Shown piece by piece: positions 18,122-27,085 of a DNA stretch of 64,000 bases. Under the pieces are notes generated by a model. It saw only the letters and a program-made list of their open reading frames with translations. It was not told the DNA's origin and did not search any database. Position numbers and translations under genes: made by a program. The DNA comes from Clostridium beijerinckii (GTDB lineage Bacteria > Bacillota > Clostridia > Clostridiales > Clostridiaceae), in NCBI RefSeq assembly GCF_018223745.1, contig NZ_CP073653.1:1603001-1667000 (forward strand), written 5' to 3'. How positions within the stretch are numbered: position 1 is the stretch's first letter; each line of letters begins with the position of its first letter.

Positions 18122-19738
18122 ATGGAAGATCAATCAGCCAATAGTAGCAGAGGCTTTTTAATTCTTTCAATAGCAGGGCTTTTAACCAAAGTTATATCAG
18201 TTTTTTATATACCACTGCTTCAAAGAATAATTGGGTTAGATGGATATGGAATATATCAGAATTGTTATGAAGTGTTTTTATTTGTATATGCAGTTACCAA
18301 CTTAGGGACTCAACCAGCTATTGCTAAAGTGGTTGCAGAGCTTACAGCATTAGGAAAACCAAACGATGCTGTAAGAGCTCTTAAAATATCAAGAACTCTT
18401 TTATCTTTAGTTGGTGCGGTATTAACTATATTTTTAATGCTGTTTGCTTTTCCTATTGGAAATATGATTGGAAACCCAGCAGCTTCTTATGGAATTTTGA
18501 TGCTTGCGCCAAGTATATTTGTTACATCGCTTTTATCATCGTATAGAGGATATTTTCAAGGAAGAAATAGTATGACTGCAATTGCGGTATCACAAGTATT
18601 AGAACAAGTAATAAATATCGCAATTAGTTTAGCTTGTGCATATTTCCTAGTACATATAAGTGTTGAATATGGTAGTGCAGGGGGAACTATAGGTACTTCC
18701 GTAGGTGCTTTCGTTGCATGTCTATATATGGTATATGTTTATGGAAAGAAGAATTTTGAAGAAGATTCTATGTATGCTCAACAAAATGTTAAAAGAGTAA
18801 GAACTAAGCATATCATAAGAAAGTTAATTAAATACGGCTTACCAATAACATTAAGTTCAGGGCTTCAGAATTTTGGTAGCTTAGTAGATATGGTGAACGT
18901 AAATAGTAGATTAGCATTTGCAGGATTTAATTTACAGCAATCCCACGTGCTTTATGGGGTTCTTGGGAGATATAAGACCTTATTATCTGTTCCATTGATA
19001 ATAGTTACTGCCCTTGGGACAACCGTATTACCGGCTGTTTCAGCAGCTATGGCATTAAAAGATAAGAAGGAAATAAGAAGAAAAACTTCTTTTGCTTTTA
19101 GAATAACATTAATAATAACAATACCAGCAGCTGTAGGCCTTTCTTGCTTAGGACAAGAGGTTTTTGAATTGCTTTATGGAACTGATCAAGGGTTTGAATT
19201 AATGGTAATGGGATCAGTAGTTTTGGTTCTCATGGCTGTTGTGCAAATACAAACAATAATACTTCAAAGTATGAATAAGCTTTACTATGTGCTTGGAACA
19301 TTTAGTATAGGGATAGTAGCTAAAATAATAGCTAATTACATATTAGTAGGGATACCAGAAATTAATATTTTAGGAGTAGTAGCAGGAAACTTTTTATGGT
19401 TTGCAATACCAATGATCTTAAATAAAAGAGCATTAAAAAAGGCACTTAGAGTTAAGATTCCTCTTTTTAGAAGCGCAGTTAAACCTCTTTTTGCTTCTGC
19501 AATAATGGCAGGTATAATATTTATGCTCAAGACACCAACATCAGTTATACTAACATTAGCTAATGGAAATACTTTATTAAAAGCAATCACAACGATTTTA
19601 ATTATTTCTATAGCTGGATTTGTTTATTTATATTCAATGATGTTAATAGGTGGAATAAAAAAGAATGATATAGACAGTATATCACCTAGAATATTCAACT
19701 ATTTACCTAGATTTTTGAGAAAAAAACTTCAAAAGTAA
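18122..19738 (+). CDS. MOP-superfamily flippase, YtgP/MurJ-like
   Basis: This is an integral membrane transporter of the polysaccharide-flippase (MOP/MATE-like) superfamily with about 14 predicted membrane segments over 538 residues. The N-terminus (GFLILSIAGLLTKVISVFYIP followed by GLDGYGIYQNCYEVF) and the SSYRGYFQGRNSM segment near residue 140 match the YtgP/SpoVB group, whose members flip lipid-linked cell wall precursors. YtgP of B. subtilis is a lipid II flippase candidate (MurJ). It follows the pseudouridine synthase and converges on a SpoVB-like paralog. The ribosome site is AGGAGG. Confidence 0.88.
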   Translation: MEDQSANSSRGFLILSIAGLLTKVISVFYIPLLQRIIGLDGYGIYQNCYEVFLFVYAVTNLGTQPAIAKVVAELTALGKPNDAVRALKISRTLLSLVGAVLTIFLMLFAFPIGNMIGNPAASYGILMLAPSIFVTSLLSSYRGYFQGRNSMTAIAVSQVLEQVINIAISLACAYFLVHISVEYGSAGGTIGTSVGAFVACLYMVYVYGKKNFEEDSMYAQQNVKRVRTKHIIRKLIKYGLPITLSSGLQNFGSLVDMVNVNSRLAFAGFNLQQSHVLYGVLGRYKTLLSVPLIIVTALGTTVLPAVSAAMALKDKKEIRRKTSFAFRITLIITIPAAVGLSCLGQEVFELLYGTDQGFELMVMGSVVLVLMAVVQIQTIILQSMNKLYYVLGTFSIGIVAKIIANYILVGIPEINILGVVAGNFLWFAIPMILNKRALKKALRVKIPLFRSAVKPLFASAIMAGIIFMLKTPTSVILTLANGNTLLKAITTILIISIAGFVYLYSMMLIGGIKKNDIDSISPRIFNYLPRFLRKKLQK

Positions 19739-19742
19739 AGAA

Positions 19743-19853
19743 TGGGATTTAACTATAAACATTTAGTCAGTGTATTTATAATATCTACTATGGCCAGACG
19801 GCTTCATAGGATTATATAATGTACACTAGCAAAAATTTTATAGTTAAATCCCA
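19743..19853. repeat. long imperfect hairpin between convergent flippase genes
   Basis: A perfect 17-bp inverted repeat (TGGGATTTAACTATAAA at 19743-19759 and its complement at 19837-19853) brackets 77 bases. The inner flanks are also partly complementary (TAGTCAGTGTA near 19764 with TACACTA near 19822; TATGGCC with the GGCTTCATA region), so the whole 111 bases may fold into one long interrupted stem. It may terminate both genes, but it is longer and less regular than the other terminators here. Confidence 0.6.
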
Positions 19854-19919
19854 ATTTGCTTTAAACAAGAACAAAGCCTTATTAAGCTAAACTATATAAA
19901 TAACTGGGTTACATAGATA

Positions 19920-21419
19920 TTAATATTCATTTTCTCCAAAGGTACCAAGGTACGTAAAAATTAAGAAAACAAGACCCATTATAATAAAGTTATTTATGAC
20001 TATAGAATTCGTGAACATATGTTTTGAAAATATGTTTATAATTAAGAAAGTTAAAAATCCAAGCAATATATATATTACTATATTAAACTTGTTTAAATTA
20101 AGTTCAATATGTTTGTTAACCTCGTACATATTGAGAATAAAGCCAATTGTACACGCTACAAGCATAGTTAAACTATAACCAAATATATTAATTGCATGAA
20201 TAGCAGTAAATATGTATAAACATATCAATTCAATTACGGCTTCTATTAATGAGTTTCTTAAAATTATTCCTTGCCTATTAAGTCCGTTTAATATTCCAAA
20301 CATAGTTACTGCAGGAAAGAATATTGGTGCAGTAAGTGAAGCAAATCTAATATACAGACCTAAATCGTTTCGTCCATAAAACATCTCACCAAGGCTATGA
20401 GGAATAACATTACAAATTATTGTTGTCGCTATACCAAGCAAGAAAGCAACTTTAAGGACCTTTCTTATTCTAACAGAGGCTTCATATTGTTTTCCTAAAA
20501 CTAGGCTTTGAGAAAGATCTGGAATTAATAATGTATTAATTGTTGAGACTACAATTAACGGTATTGTTATTATGCTAAGAGCCATCCCAGTATATTTACC
20601 TATCATACTTAAAGCTTCAGTATAAGTAAAACCAGCTACTAGTAAACGCCGAGGAACAATTAGTGTTGCAAGAGTCCCTAGAATATTAGTTAAAAAGCCA
20701 TTTGCACAAAGTGGAATTGCTATAATTACCACATCAAAGAGAAGCTGAAATCTGCTTTCAGTCTTTTCGTGAGAAATGGGCATTTTTCTAATTGAGTATT
20801 TGTAGTAAATATAGAGGAAAAATAAGCTTTGAAATTCACCAATGCATAATGCAACTGTAGCTAAGGTTACCATACCTTCTAAAGTATTAGCTTTAGTAAA
20901 AAATATAAGCATGCTTACAGTTAGAATTCTCATGGCCTTTTCAAAAATATCAATTATAGCTGGCACTGTAATCTTAGAAGTTCCGTAAAAGTATCCTTTA
21001 AGTATATTTGAAATTGCTATACATACCATAGCTGGACAGATAACTTTTATTGCATTTATAGTACGAACATCATTTACACCATATTTCCCAATTAGTGGGG
21101 CACATATAAATACTAGTATACCTACCAAGAGTGCCCAAGATATATTAAATAATGAAACAACTCTAACTGTTTTTTCTATATTTTTATGTTCTCCTTTTTG
21201 TGCATAGACAGCAGTTATTTTAGATATAGAAGCAACTATCCCTGCAGTCATAAGACATATAAATAAATTGTAAATAGGCATAACTAAATTATAGAGTCCC
21301 ATTCCTTCGGCACCTAGGACTTTAGAAAGATATATGGAAAATATAAAACCGAGTATACCCGTAGTTACGTTAGAGGACACTAATAAAAAAGAATTTTTTA
21401 AAAAATTATCTTTGCCCAA
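19920..21419 (-). CDS. spoVB: stage V sporulation protein B-like flippase
   Basis: This is a second MOP-superfamily membrane transporter, 499 residues with about 14 hydrophobic segments. The N-terminus (SFLLVSSNVTTGILGFIFSIYLSKVLGAEGMGLYNLVMP) and the ISNILKGYFYGTSKITVPAIIDIFEKAMRI region resemble SpoVB, which in B. subtilis is needed for the spore cortex. The start is TTG with AGGAG about ten bases upstream; a nearby ATG is out of frame. It converges on the YtgP-like gene. SpoVB is preferred over the paralog group by the N-terminal pattern, but the two groups are close. Confidence 0.82.
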   Translation of the reverse strand: MGKDNFLKNSFLLVSSNVTTGILGFIFSIYLSKVLGAEGMGLYNLVMPIYNLFICLMTAGIVASISKITAVYAQKGEHKNIEKTVRVVSLFNISWALLVGILVFICAPLIGKYGVNDVRTINAIKVICPAMVCIAISNILKGYFYGTSKITVPAIIDIFEKAMRILTVSMLIFFTKANTLEGMVTLATVALCIGEFQSLFFLYIYYKYSIRKMPISHEKTESRFQLLFDVVIIAIPLCANGFLTNILGTLATLIVPRRLLVAGFTYTEALSMIGKYTGMALSIITIPLIVVSTINTLLIPDLSQSLVLGKQYEASVRIRKVLKVAFLLGIATTIICNVIPHSLGEMFYGRNDLGLYIRFASLTAPIFFPAVTMFGILNGLNRQGIILRNSLIEAVIELICLYIFTAIHAINIFGYSLTMLVACTIGFILNMYEVNKHIELNLNKFNIVIYILLGFLTFLIINIFSKHMFTNSIVINNFIIMGLVFLIFTYLGTFGENEY

Positions 21420-21606
21420 AGTTCATTCACTCCTTTAAATTACTTTAAATAATATTCAAAATGATAACTAAATATGAATTTGAAAATTTTAGATATAAAG
21501 GCATAATGATATAAAATAAAACAAATATTTACAAAGAAGTGATAAAAAGATATAATTATCTGTGGCTAAATTATAAAAAACGATTGTACTAAGTGGGGGA
21601 AACATA

Positions 21607-22437
21607 ATGAACAAAATTTCAGATAACGATATGATAAATTTTTTCTATAATGCATTACCATCTCTAGAAGTCCTTTTTGATGAAGATGTATCTATGGCAT
21701 TAACTGATACTAAGCAATATTTATATACAAAGTACAGCCCTAAATTGGAATTAAACACAAATAAGGGAGATATAATTCCAGAAGGAGGAGCTATAATTGA
21801 AGTGTTGAGAACTGGGAATACTATGATAAAAGTTGTGCCAGAGCATGTATATGGAACTGCTTTTAAATCATTCGCAATTCCAATTAAAGAAGAGGGTAAA
21901 GTTGTAGGTGTTTTTGTCGTAGGAAAAAGTTTAGAAAGAAAAAATGCTGTGATGAGTATAACTAAAAATTTAACGGAAACTTTATCACAAATATCAATAA
22001 CTATAAACGAAGTTGCAAAAGATGTACAAGAGTTAGCGACAATGAATGAAGAATTATTATTGGAAACTAAAGAAACTAATGAAAAAACCAAAGATACAGA
22101 TAATATAGTAACATTTATTCAAGGAATTTCATCACAGACAAATTTATTAGGGTTAAATGCTGCAATTGAAGCGGCTAGAGCTGGCGATGCAGGAAGAGGA
22201 TTTAATGTTGTTGCCCAAGAAATTAGGAAACTATCAAATTCTTCAAATGAGTCAATAAAACAGATAAATTCAGTTATAAAACATATATCAACATCAATAA
22301 ATAGCATAAATGATGGTTTAATTAAATCTAATGATGTCTCACAAGGCCAATCAGCTGCATTAGAAGAAATAGTAGCATCTATAGCGGAGTTAAACTCAAC
22401 AGCTAAGAAATTAGGAGAATTAGCTGAAAATCTTTAA
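21607..22437 (+). CDS. soluble methyl-accepting chemotaxis-type protein
   Basis: This 276-residue protein has no membrane segment. An N-terminal sensory domain (about 1-112, ending [20 protein letters not shown]/Cache-like) joins a shortened MCP signalling domain with the conserved hairpin tip [19 protein letters not shown] near 178 that contacts CheA and CheW. The adaptation helices are short, so methylation capacity may be limited. Cytoplasmic receptors of this kind sense internal signals; the ligand is unknown. GTGGGGG precedes the ATG. No che genes are adjacent. Confidence 0.87.
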   Translation: MNKISDNDMINFFYNALPSLEVLFDEDVSMALTDTKQYLYTKYSPKLELNTNKGDIIPEGGAIIEVLRTGNTMIKVVPEHVYGTAFKSFAIPIKEEGKVVGVFVVGKSLERKNAVMSITKNLTETLSQISITINEVAKDVQELATMNEELLLETKETNEKTKDTDNIVTFIQGISSQTNLLGLNAAIEAARAGDAGRGFNVVAQEIRKLSNSSNESIKQINSVIKHISTSINSINDGLIKSNDVSQGQSAALEEIVASIAELNSTAKKLGELAENL

Positions 22438-22559
22438 TTTATGGAATATTGATTAACATATATAAACATCTTTACATAGTTAAAAAGAATATAAAAATTA
22501 GTAGGAGTAATAATCCATATATTTTATGTGAGTTATTGCTCTTATTTTAATATGTAAAA

Positions 22560-22594
22560 CAAATAAGATTTTTAAAGAGAGGTCTTATTTTATT
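22560..22594 (+). terminator. probable terminator of the chemotaxis-type gene
   Basis: AAATAAGA and TCTTATTT arms around an A/G-rich loop are followed by TATT. A looser inverted repeat (GGAGTAATAA with TTATTGCTC) lies just upstream at 22503-22545. Confidence 0.5.
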
Positions 22595-22686
22595 AAATTT
22601 ACAATATAAATTTAATATGGATATTATGATTTGTACATAGGAAGTATTTTTAGAATTTAATTATAGAGGTAAAGGAGGGAAGTGTA

Positions 22687-23991
22687 GTGAAAAGATTTCT
22701 AAAGTTTTTGATTATATCAATTATAATAGTTGTACTAGCTTTTGCTGTATTTAAATTATCTAATGAATATAGGATGAATACATTAAAAAATAATGTTAGT
22801 TGGAGTGTTGTTTATAAAAATTGTAAAGATTCTGTAGCTTTTGAGAAAGATGAAAACCAAAATACCTATATAGCTTACAATAATTATATTAAAGTTATTA
22901 AAATAGATGGTAGGGAAGAAACTTTATTGGAGGATAAATCCTTAGAAATAGAAAACTTGCTTTATTATAATAATAAATTGTATTTTATTTCTAAAACAGA
23001 TTTATATGAATATGATTTAGCATCAAAAAGTTTAAAAAGCATTTTAGGGAATATACCTAGTGAAGGGAAATATTTAGATAGGAATTTAATTATAAAGGAT
23101 TCAAAATTACTTTTAGCGATAGGAAGTGCTACGAATTCAGGAATAGCATCTAATGATAGCGAGTATTCACAGAACAAAATACCTTATGATAAAAGCTCTA
23201 TAGATGTAACATTAAATGGATTCAATTATGGTGAAAAGAAAACAGGAGCTTTTATGCCATATGGAAATTCCAGTGAAGGAGGGCAAAAAATAAAAGCCCA
23301 GAGTATAGCAAACTCTTGTATAATTGAAGTGAATCTAAATAACGATAAGACATCATTATATGCTTCAGGAATAAGAAATGTAAAGGGATGGGATCTAGAT
23401 AGTGAAGGAAATCTAATTGGAATTGTTGGTGGAATGGAGAATATAGGGGATAGGCCTATTAATAGAGATTTTGATTATTTGTATAAACTAGATAAAGGAA
23501 AATGGTATGGTTGGCCTGATTTTAGTGGTGGAGATCCTATAAGTTCACCAAGGTTTAAAGGGGAAAAATTAGTATCACCTCTTATTGCTAATCCTCCTAA
23601 TAAAATAGTTCAAGCACCTATATATCAATATCCAGAAGTTAGTGCGATAAGATACTTAGCCATAGATAAAGATGGAAAAATATTAGAAAAGAATTCGAAT
23701 GTATATTTTAATAGTAAAGAGAACCTTATAGCTGGAATAAATTCAGAAAGTGTTGTATATGACTTATTAAAGTTAAAAGATAAGAGTAAAATACAGGGAA
23801 TTAAATATTCAGATGGAGATATTTATATATTAGATAGTGGAATGGGTTGTATATATAAATTACAATCTAATGATTTTGGATTGAAATTTAATCTTCCAAA
23901 ACCAATTTGGATATTTATATTTGTATTTTTATTTATACTAACCTGCTTAATAATATTTAAATTTTATTCTAAGCGCGGATATAAAAAATAA
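22687..23991 (+). CDS. membrane-anchored beta-propeller-like protein (sorbosone-dehydrogenase-like)
   Basis: This 434-residue protein has an N-terminal signal anchor (residues 5-24) and a second hydrophobic segment at 405-425 followed by a basic tail, leaving about 380 residues outside the cell. The extracellular part has propeller-like repeats, and the stretch ASGIRNVKGWDLDSEGN plus KWYGWPDFSGGDP resembles the glucose/sorbosone dehydrogenase (PQQ-type six-bladed propeller) family. The catalytic residues of real dehydrogenases were not identified, so an enzymatic role is doubtful. The start is GTG with AAAGGAGGGA upstream. Single-gene unit closed by a strong terminator. Confidence 0.72.
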   Translation: MKRFLKFLIISIIIVVLAFAVFKLSNEYRMNTLKNNVSWSVVYKNCKDSVAFEKDENQNTYIAYNNYIKVIKIDGREETLLEDKSLEIENLLYYNNKLYFISKTDLYEYDLASKSLKSILGNIPSEGKYLDRNLIIKDSKLLLAIGSATNSGIASNDSEYSQNKIPYDKSSIDVTLNGFNYGEKKTGAFMPYGNSSEGGQKIKAQSIANSCIIEVNLNNDKTSLYASGIRNVKGWDLDSEGNLIGIVGGMENIGDRPINRDFDYLYKLDKGKWYGWPDFSGGDPISSPRFKGEKLVSPLIANPPNKIVQAPIYQYPEVSAIRYLAIDKDGKILEKNSNVYFNSKENLIAGINSESVVYDLLKLKDKSKIQGIKYSDGDIYILDSGMGCIYKLQSNDFGLKFNLPKPIWIFIFVFLFILTCLIIFKFYSKRGYKK

Positions 23992-24005
23992 TAAATAGAA
24001 AATTG

Positions 24006-24050
24006 AACTGTCTTAAGTGATGTTTTATCAACTTAAGACAGTTTTATTAT
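24006..24050 (+). terminator. rho-independent terminator
   Basis: AACTGTCTTAAGT pairs with ACTTAAGACAGTT across a short loop, followed by TTATTATTT. Confidence 0.85.
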
Positions 24051-24146
24051 TTAAGTAATCTAATAAACAAAAATAATTTATATTCAAATTTATGGAATAA
24101 ATGCTAAAATATAATAAAAGGTATTAGTGATAATGGAGGAGATGTT

Positions 24147-24701
24147 ATGGGAAAAACATTGGTAATTAATCTAGAGAATATTATATTTCAAGGAGATATA
24201 TTAGATGTAGGAGAAAAAAATCTTGGTATAATATATAATATATCAAAGGAAGCAAAGGATGAGATATCATTAGACTATGTATCTAGCGATAGTAAAGTAG
24301 AGCTAAAAGATAGAAAATATGATGCATGTACATTTTTCTTTGAGTTAAATAAAATATGGACTAGTTTAGAAAAAGAAAGATTAATAAGAGAAATAAGTTC
24401 ATATATAAAAGAATCTGGTGAAATATTTATTTGGGATATTAATAAAGAAAGGGGAAAAATATTTAATAATAAGATAAAAGTAATATTACAAAATGAAAAA
24501 GTTAAGGAGTTTACATTTAAGAATTTAAATATACTTTTAAATTCGAATATTGAAGAAATAAAAAAAATTCTTGAAAAATATTTTGAAATAGAAGAAACTA
24601 AAGCTTGGGAAGATGTTTTCTTCATAAGAGGAAAGAAACTGAAGACTAAAGCTGAAGTAGAGGAGAATATTAATTATGAAGGTATTAATTACAGCGATTG
24701 A
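24147..24701 (+). CDS. methyltransferase-like hypothetical protein
   Basis: This is a 184-residue soluble protein. The layout (GDILDVGEKNLGIIYNIS near residue 16, an acidic strand end near 45, YDACTFFFEL near 58, then GEIFIWDIN near 92) resembles the Rossmann core of class I SAM methyltransferases. The glycine-rich SAM loop is degenerate (DVGEKNLG instead of DxGxGxG), so activity is uncertain. Its last 26 bases overlap the radical SAM gene, so the two are translationally coupled. GGAGGAGA precedes the ATG. The function is inferred only. Confidence 0.65.
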   Translation: MGKTLVINLENIIFQGDILDVGEKNLGIIYNISKEAKDEISLDYVSSDSKVELKDRKYDACTFFFELNKIWTSLEKERLIREISSYIKESGEIFIWDINKERGKIFNNKIKVILQNEKVKEFTFKNLNILLNSNIEEIKKILEKYFEIEETKAWEDVFFIRGKKLKTKAEVEENINYEGINYSD

Positions 24702-26334
24702 CTCTAAATTCATTCATAGTAATTTAGCAGTTAGATACTTAAAAAGTTTTACAAGAGATATGGATTATGAAAGCAAAATAAAAGAATTCACTATAAACGA
24801 TAGGGAAGGTAGAATACTTGAAGAAATAATTAAAGAAAAACCAGATATTGTAGCATTTTCAACATATATTTGGAATGTTGAACTTATCTCAAGAGTGGCT
24901 AATTTGATAAAGAGAGTGGATTCTAATATAGAAATTTTATATGGTGGACCAGAAGTTTCATTTGACTCAAGAAGTTTCTTGAAAAATAATGTAGGAGAAT
25001 ATGTTATTGAAGGTGAAGGAGAAAAAACTTATAGAGATTTTATTCTATATAAATTAGGTAAAATTAAACTGGAAGATGTCAGAGGGCTTCATTATAAAGT
25101 TAATGATATAGTTTATTCCAATGAAAAGCGTCCACTTATGTCAATGGATGAAATATTTTTTCCATATGAAGAAAATGAAGATTTGACTAATAAAATTGTA
25201 TATTATGAGGCTTCACGAGGGTGTCCTTTTAACTGTAAATACTGTCTTTCATCTACAAGTCATGGAGTTAGATTTTTAGATATTGATAGAGTATTAAAGG
25301 ATTTAATGTATTTTATAAATAAGGAAGTTAGATTAGTTAAATTTGTTGACCGTACATTTAACTGTAATTCTAAATTTGCTATGGCAATATGGGATTTCTT
25401 AATAAATCAAGATACGAATACTCAATTTCATTTTGAGATATCAGCAGACATATTAAAGCCACAGGAAATAGAACTTTTATCAAAAGCTCCAAAAGGAAGA
25501 TTTAGATTTGAAGTTGGCGTTCAAACTACTAATGACGAAGTTTTAAGAAATATAAATAGATTTGTTAATTTCAGTGATATAAAAGAAAAAGTTTTAGAAA
25601 TTGAAGCATTAAGAAATATAGATCAGCATTTAGATCTAATAGCAGGACTTCCTGGAGAAGATTATGAATCTTTCAAAAAGTCTTTTAATGATATGTATGA
25701 AATAAAACCAGAAGAAATACAACTTGGTTTTTTAAAGTTATTAAAGGGATCTTCTATGAGAGAAGATGCAGACAAATATGGAATGGAATACTCACCATAT
25801 CCGCCATATGAGATATTAAAAACGGATAAGATCTCATACGAAGAGTTATTAAAACTAAAAAAGGTAGAAGAGATGGTAGATAAATATTATAATTCTCAAA
25901 AGTTTAATCATATAATTAGATATTTTGAGAGAAAATTTGAGTTACCATTTGATTTTTATTATAGTCTAGGAATGTTCTTTGAAGATAAAGGTTATTTTAG
26001 CAAAAACATAGGAAATGCTGAATACTATAAAGTATTTTTAGATTATAGTGAAAGTGTATTACAAGAAAGTAACAAATATTTAAAAGAGATTATTAGATTT
26101 AATTACTTAATATTTAATAAGAAACGTGGTCTTCCAGAATTTTTGAGAAGTGACATGGAGAAAGAGGAAGAAAAGAGTATAAAAGAAAAACTTAAAGAAC
26201 AATATTCATTTAAAGAATATCATTTAGAAAAGTTTAAAATTAACATAGAGAAATATATTGAAACTGGAGAAATATTAGAAGAGGATACTTATTATTTATT
26301 TAATGATAGGGCTGAATATATTAGATGTATGTAA
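24676..26334 (+). CDS. B12-binding-domain radical SAM protein
   Basis: This protein combines an N-terminal cobalamin-binding-like domain (about 1-140, with PDIVAFSTYIWN and ILYGGPEVSF) and a radical SAM barrel (about 165-400) holding the 4Fe-4S motif CPFNCKYC near residue 186. A C-terminal region of about 150 residues (RDYFERKFELPFDFYYSLG type) fits the DUF4080 architecture. Such proteins usually do C-methylation or related radical chemistry, but this subgroup has no known substrate. The DxHxxG cobalt-ligand histidine is not evident, as is usual for this class. It overlaps the upstream methyltransferase-like gene and is likely cotranscribed. Confidence 0.88.
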   Translation: MKVLITAIDSKFIHSNLAVRYLKSFTRDMDYESKIKEFTINDREGRILEEIIKEKPDIVAFSTYIWNVELISRVANLIKRVDSNIEILYGGPEVSFDSRSFLKNNVGEYVIEGEGEKTYRDFILYKLGKIKLEDVRGLHYKVNDIVYSNEKRPLMSMDEIFFPYEENEDLTNKIVYYEASRGCPFNCKYCLSSTSHGVRFLDIDRVLKDLMYFINKEVRLVKFVDRTFNCNSKFAMAIWDFLINQDTNTQFHFEISADILKPQEIELLSKAPKGRFRFEVGVQTTNDEVLRNINRFVNFSDIKEKVLEIEALRNIDQHLDLIAGLPGEDYESFKKSFNDMYEIKPEEIQLGFLKLLKGSSMREDADKYGMEYSPYPPYEILKTDKISYEELLKLKKVEEMVDKYYNSQKFNHIIRYFERKFELPFDFYYSLGMFFEDKGYFSKNIGNAEYYKVFLDYSESVLQESNKYLKEIIRFNYLIFNKKRGLPEFLRSDMEKEEEKSIKEKLKEQYSFKEYHLEKFKINIEKYIETGEILEEDTYYLFNDRAEYIRCM

Positions 26335-26409
26335 GTAATATAAGAAAATATTGAGACTTATTTATATCTATGTAGGTTAAATAAGATAAAAGGATTATTT
26401 GAATATAGC

Positions 26410-26452
26410 AAAGAGTAACATGCATAGGAATAATATGAGTGTTACTCTTTTA
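26410..26452 (+). terminator. terminator of the radical SAM operon
   Basis: AAAGAGTAACA (26410-26420) pairs with TGTTACTCTTT (26440-26450), followed by TAT. Confidence 0.65.
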
Positions 26453-26478
26453 TATGATTAGATAATAAACTTTTGTAA

Positions 26479-26517
26479 AAAGCTTGATAATTAGTATTAT
26501 TAAGCTTTAATTTTTGC
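26479..26517 (+). terminator. second hairpin terminator
   Basis: AAAGCTTGATAAT (26479-26491) pairs with ATTATTAAGCTTT (26496-26508) with one mismatch, followed by AATTTTTG. Confidence 0.6.
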
Positions 26518-26560
26518 ATTTACGAATAAAATATATTTTTATTTTTAGAAAAGAGGAGTA

Positions 26561-26586
26561 TAGTTAAATAGACAACATGTTAACTA
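26561..26586. promoter_or_regulatory. candidate MarR operator
   Basis: TAGTTAA (26561-26567) and TTAACTA (26580-26586) are inverted arms, and AACATGTT (26574-26581) is a palindrome in the right half. The site lies 25 bp before the GTG of the MarR gene, a usual place for autoregulation. The symmetry is imperfect. Confidence 0.35.
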
Positions 26587-26611
26587 AAATTATATTGGGG
26601 AGATTAAAAAA

Positions 26612-27085
26612 GTGAACGAATATTATATACAGCAAATTTTTTCAACAATTTTCTATTTATCAAACAAGATTCAAGTACAAGGGGATAAGATGGATGAAAG
26701 AATAACTGTACGTCAATGGATGGTGCTTTTGACAATTTCACATTTACCAGAAGACAATGCATCTTATAGCAAAATAGCAGATAAGATGGGATGTACAAAA
26801 CAGAACGTAAAGCACATTATTGATAGCTTACAAAAAAAGAACTATGTGCTTTTGGAGAAAAATGAAAAAGATAAACGTGCTATAAATATAAAAATAACTA
26901 AAGAATGTAGAGAAATTATGGGAGAGTATTACGAAAAAGGAAATAAATTTTTAAAAGATATGTTTAATGACCTTGAGGAAAAGGAACTAGAAAATTTGTG
27001 GGATTTGTTGAAAAAAATAGCAAACTATGATGGCAGCAATTGGACTGGCTATGAAGAAAGAGTTAATATTTGGGGGAGAGGTTAA
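26612..27085 (+). CDS. MarR-family transcriptional regulator
   Basis: This is a dimeric winged-helix regulator of 157 residues. The DNA-binding core is visible (RITVRQWMVLLTISHL near 30, YSKIADKMGCTKQNVKHIIDSLQKK near 57, then the wing EKNEKDKRAINIKIT). The start is GTG with GGGGAGAT upstream. Its stop codon overlaps the ATG of the next gene by one base (TAATG), so the regulator and the thioesterase-like enzyme are translationally coupled. MarR proteins usually respond to small aromatic or acyl-type ligands; the ligand is unknown. Confidence 0.9.
   Translation: MNEYYIQQIFSTIFYLSNKIQVQGDKMDERITVRQWMVLLTISHLPEDNASYSKIADKMGCTKQNVKHIIDSLQKKNYVLLEKNEKDKRAINIKITKECREIMGEYYEKGNKFLKDMFNDLEEKELENLWDLLKKIANYDGSNWTGYEERVNIWGRG

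Noticed and set aside
19920..21419. Classifying the two MOP proteins as drug-exporting MATE proteins
   Set aside because: Their N-terminal and RGYFQG/KGYFYG segments match the SpoVB/YtgP flippases; the true MATE exporter is at 49377.
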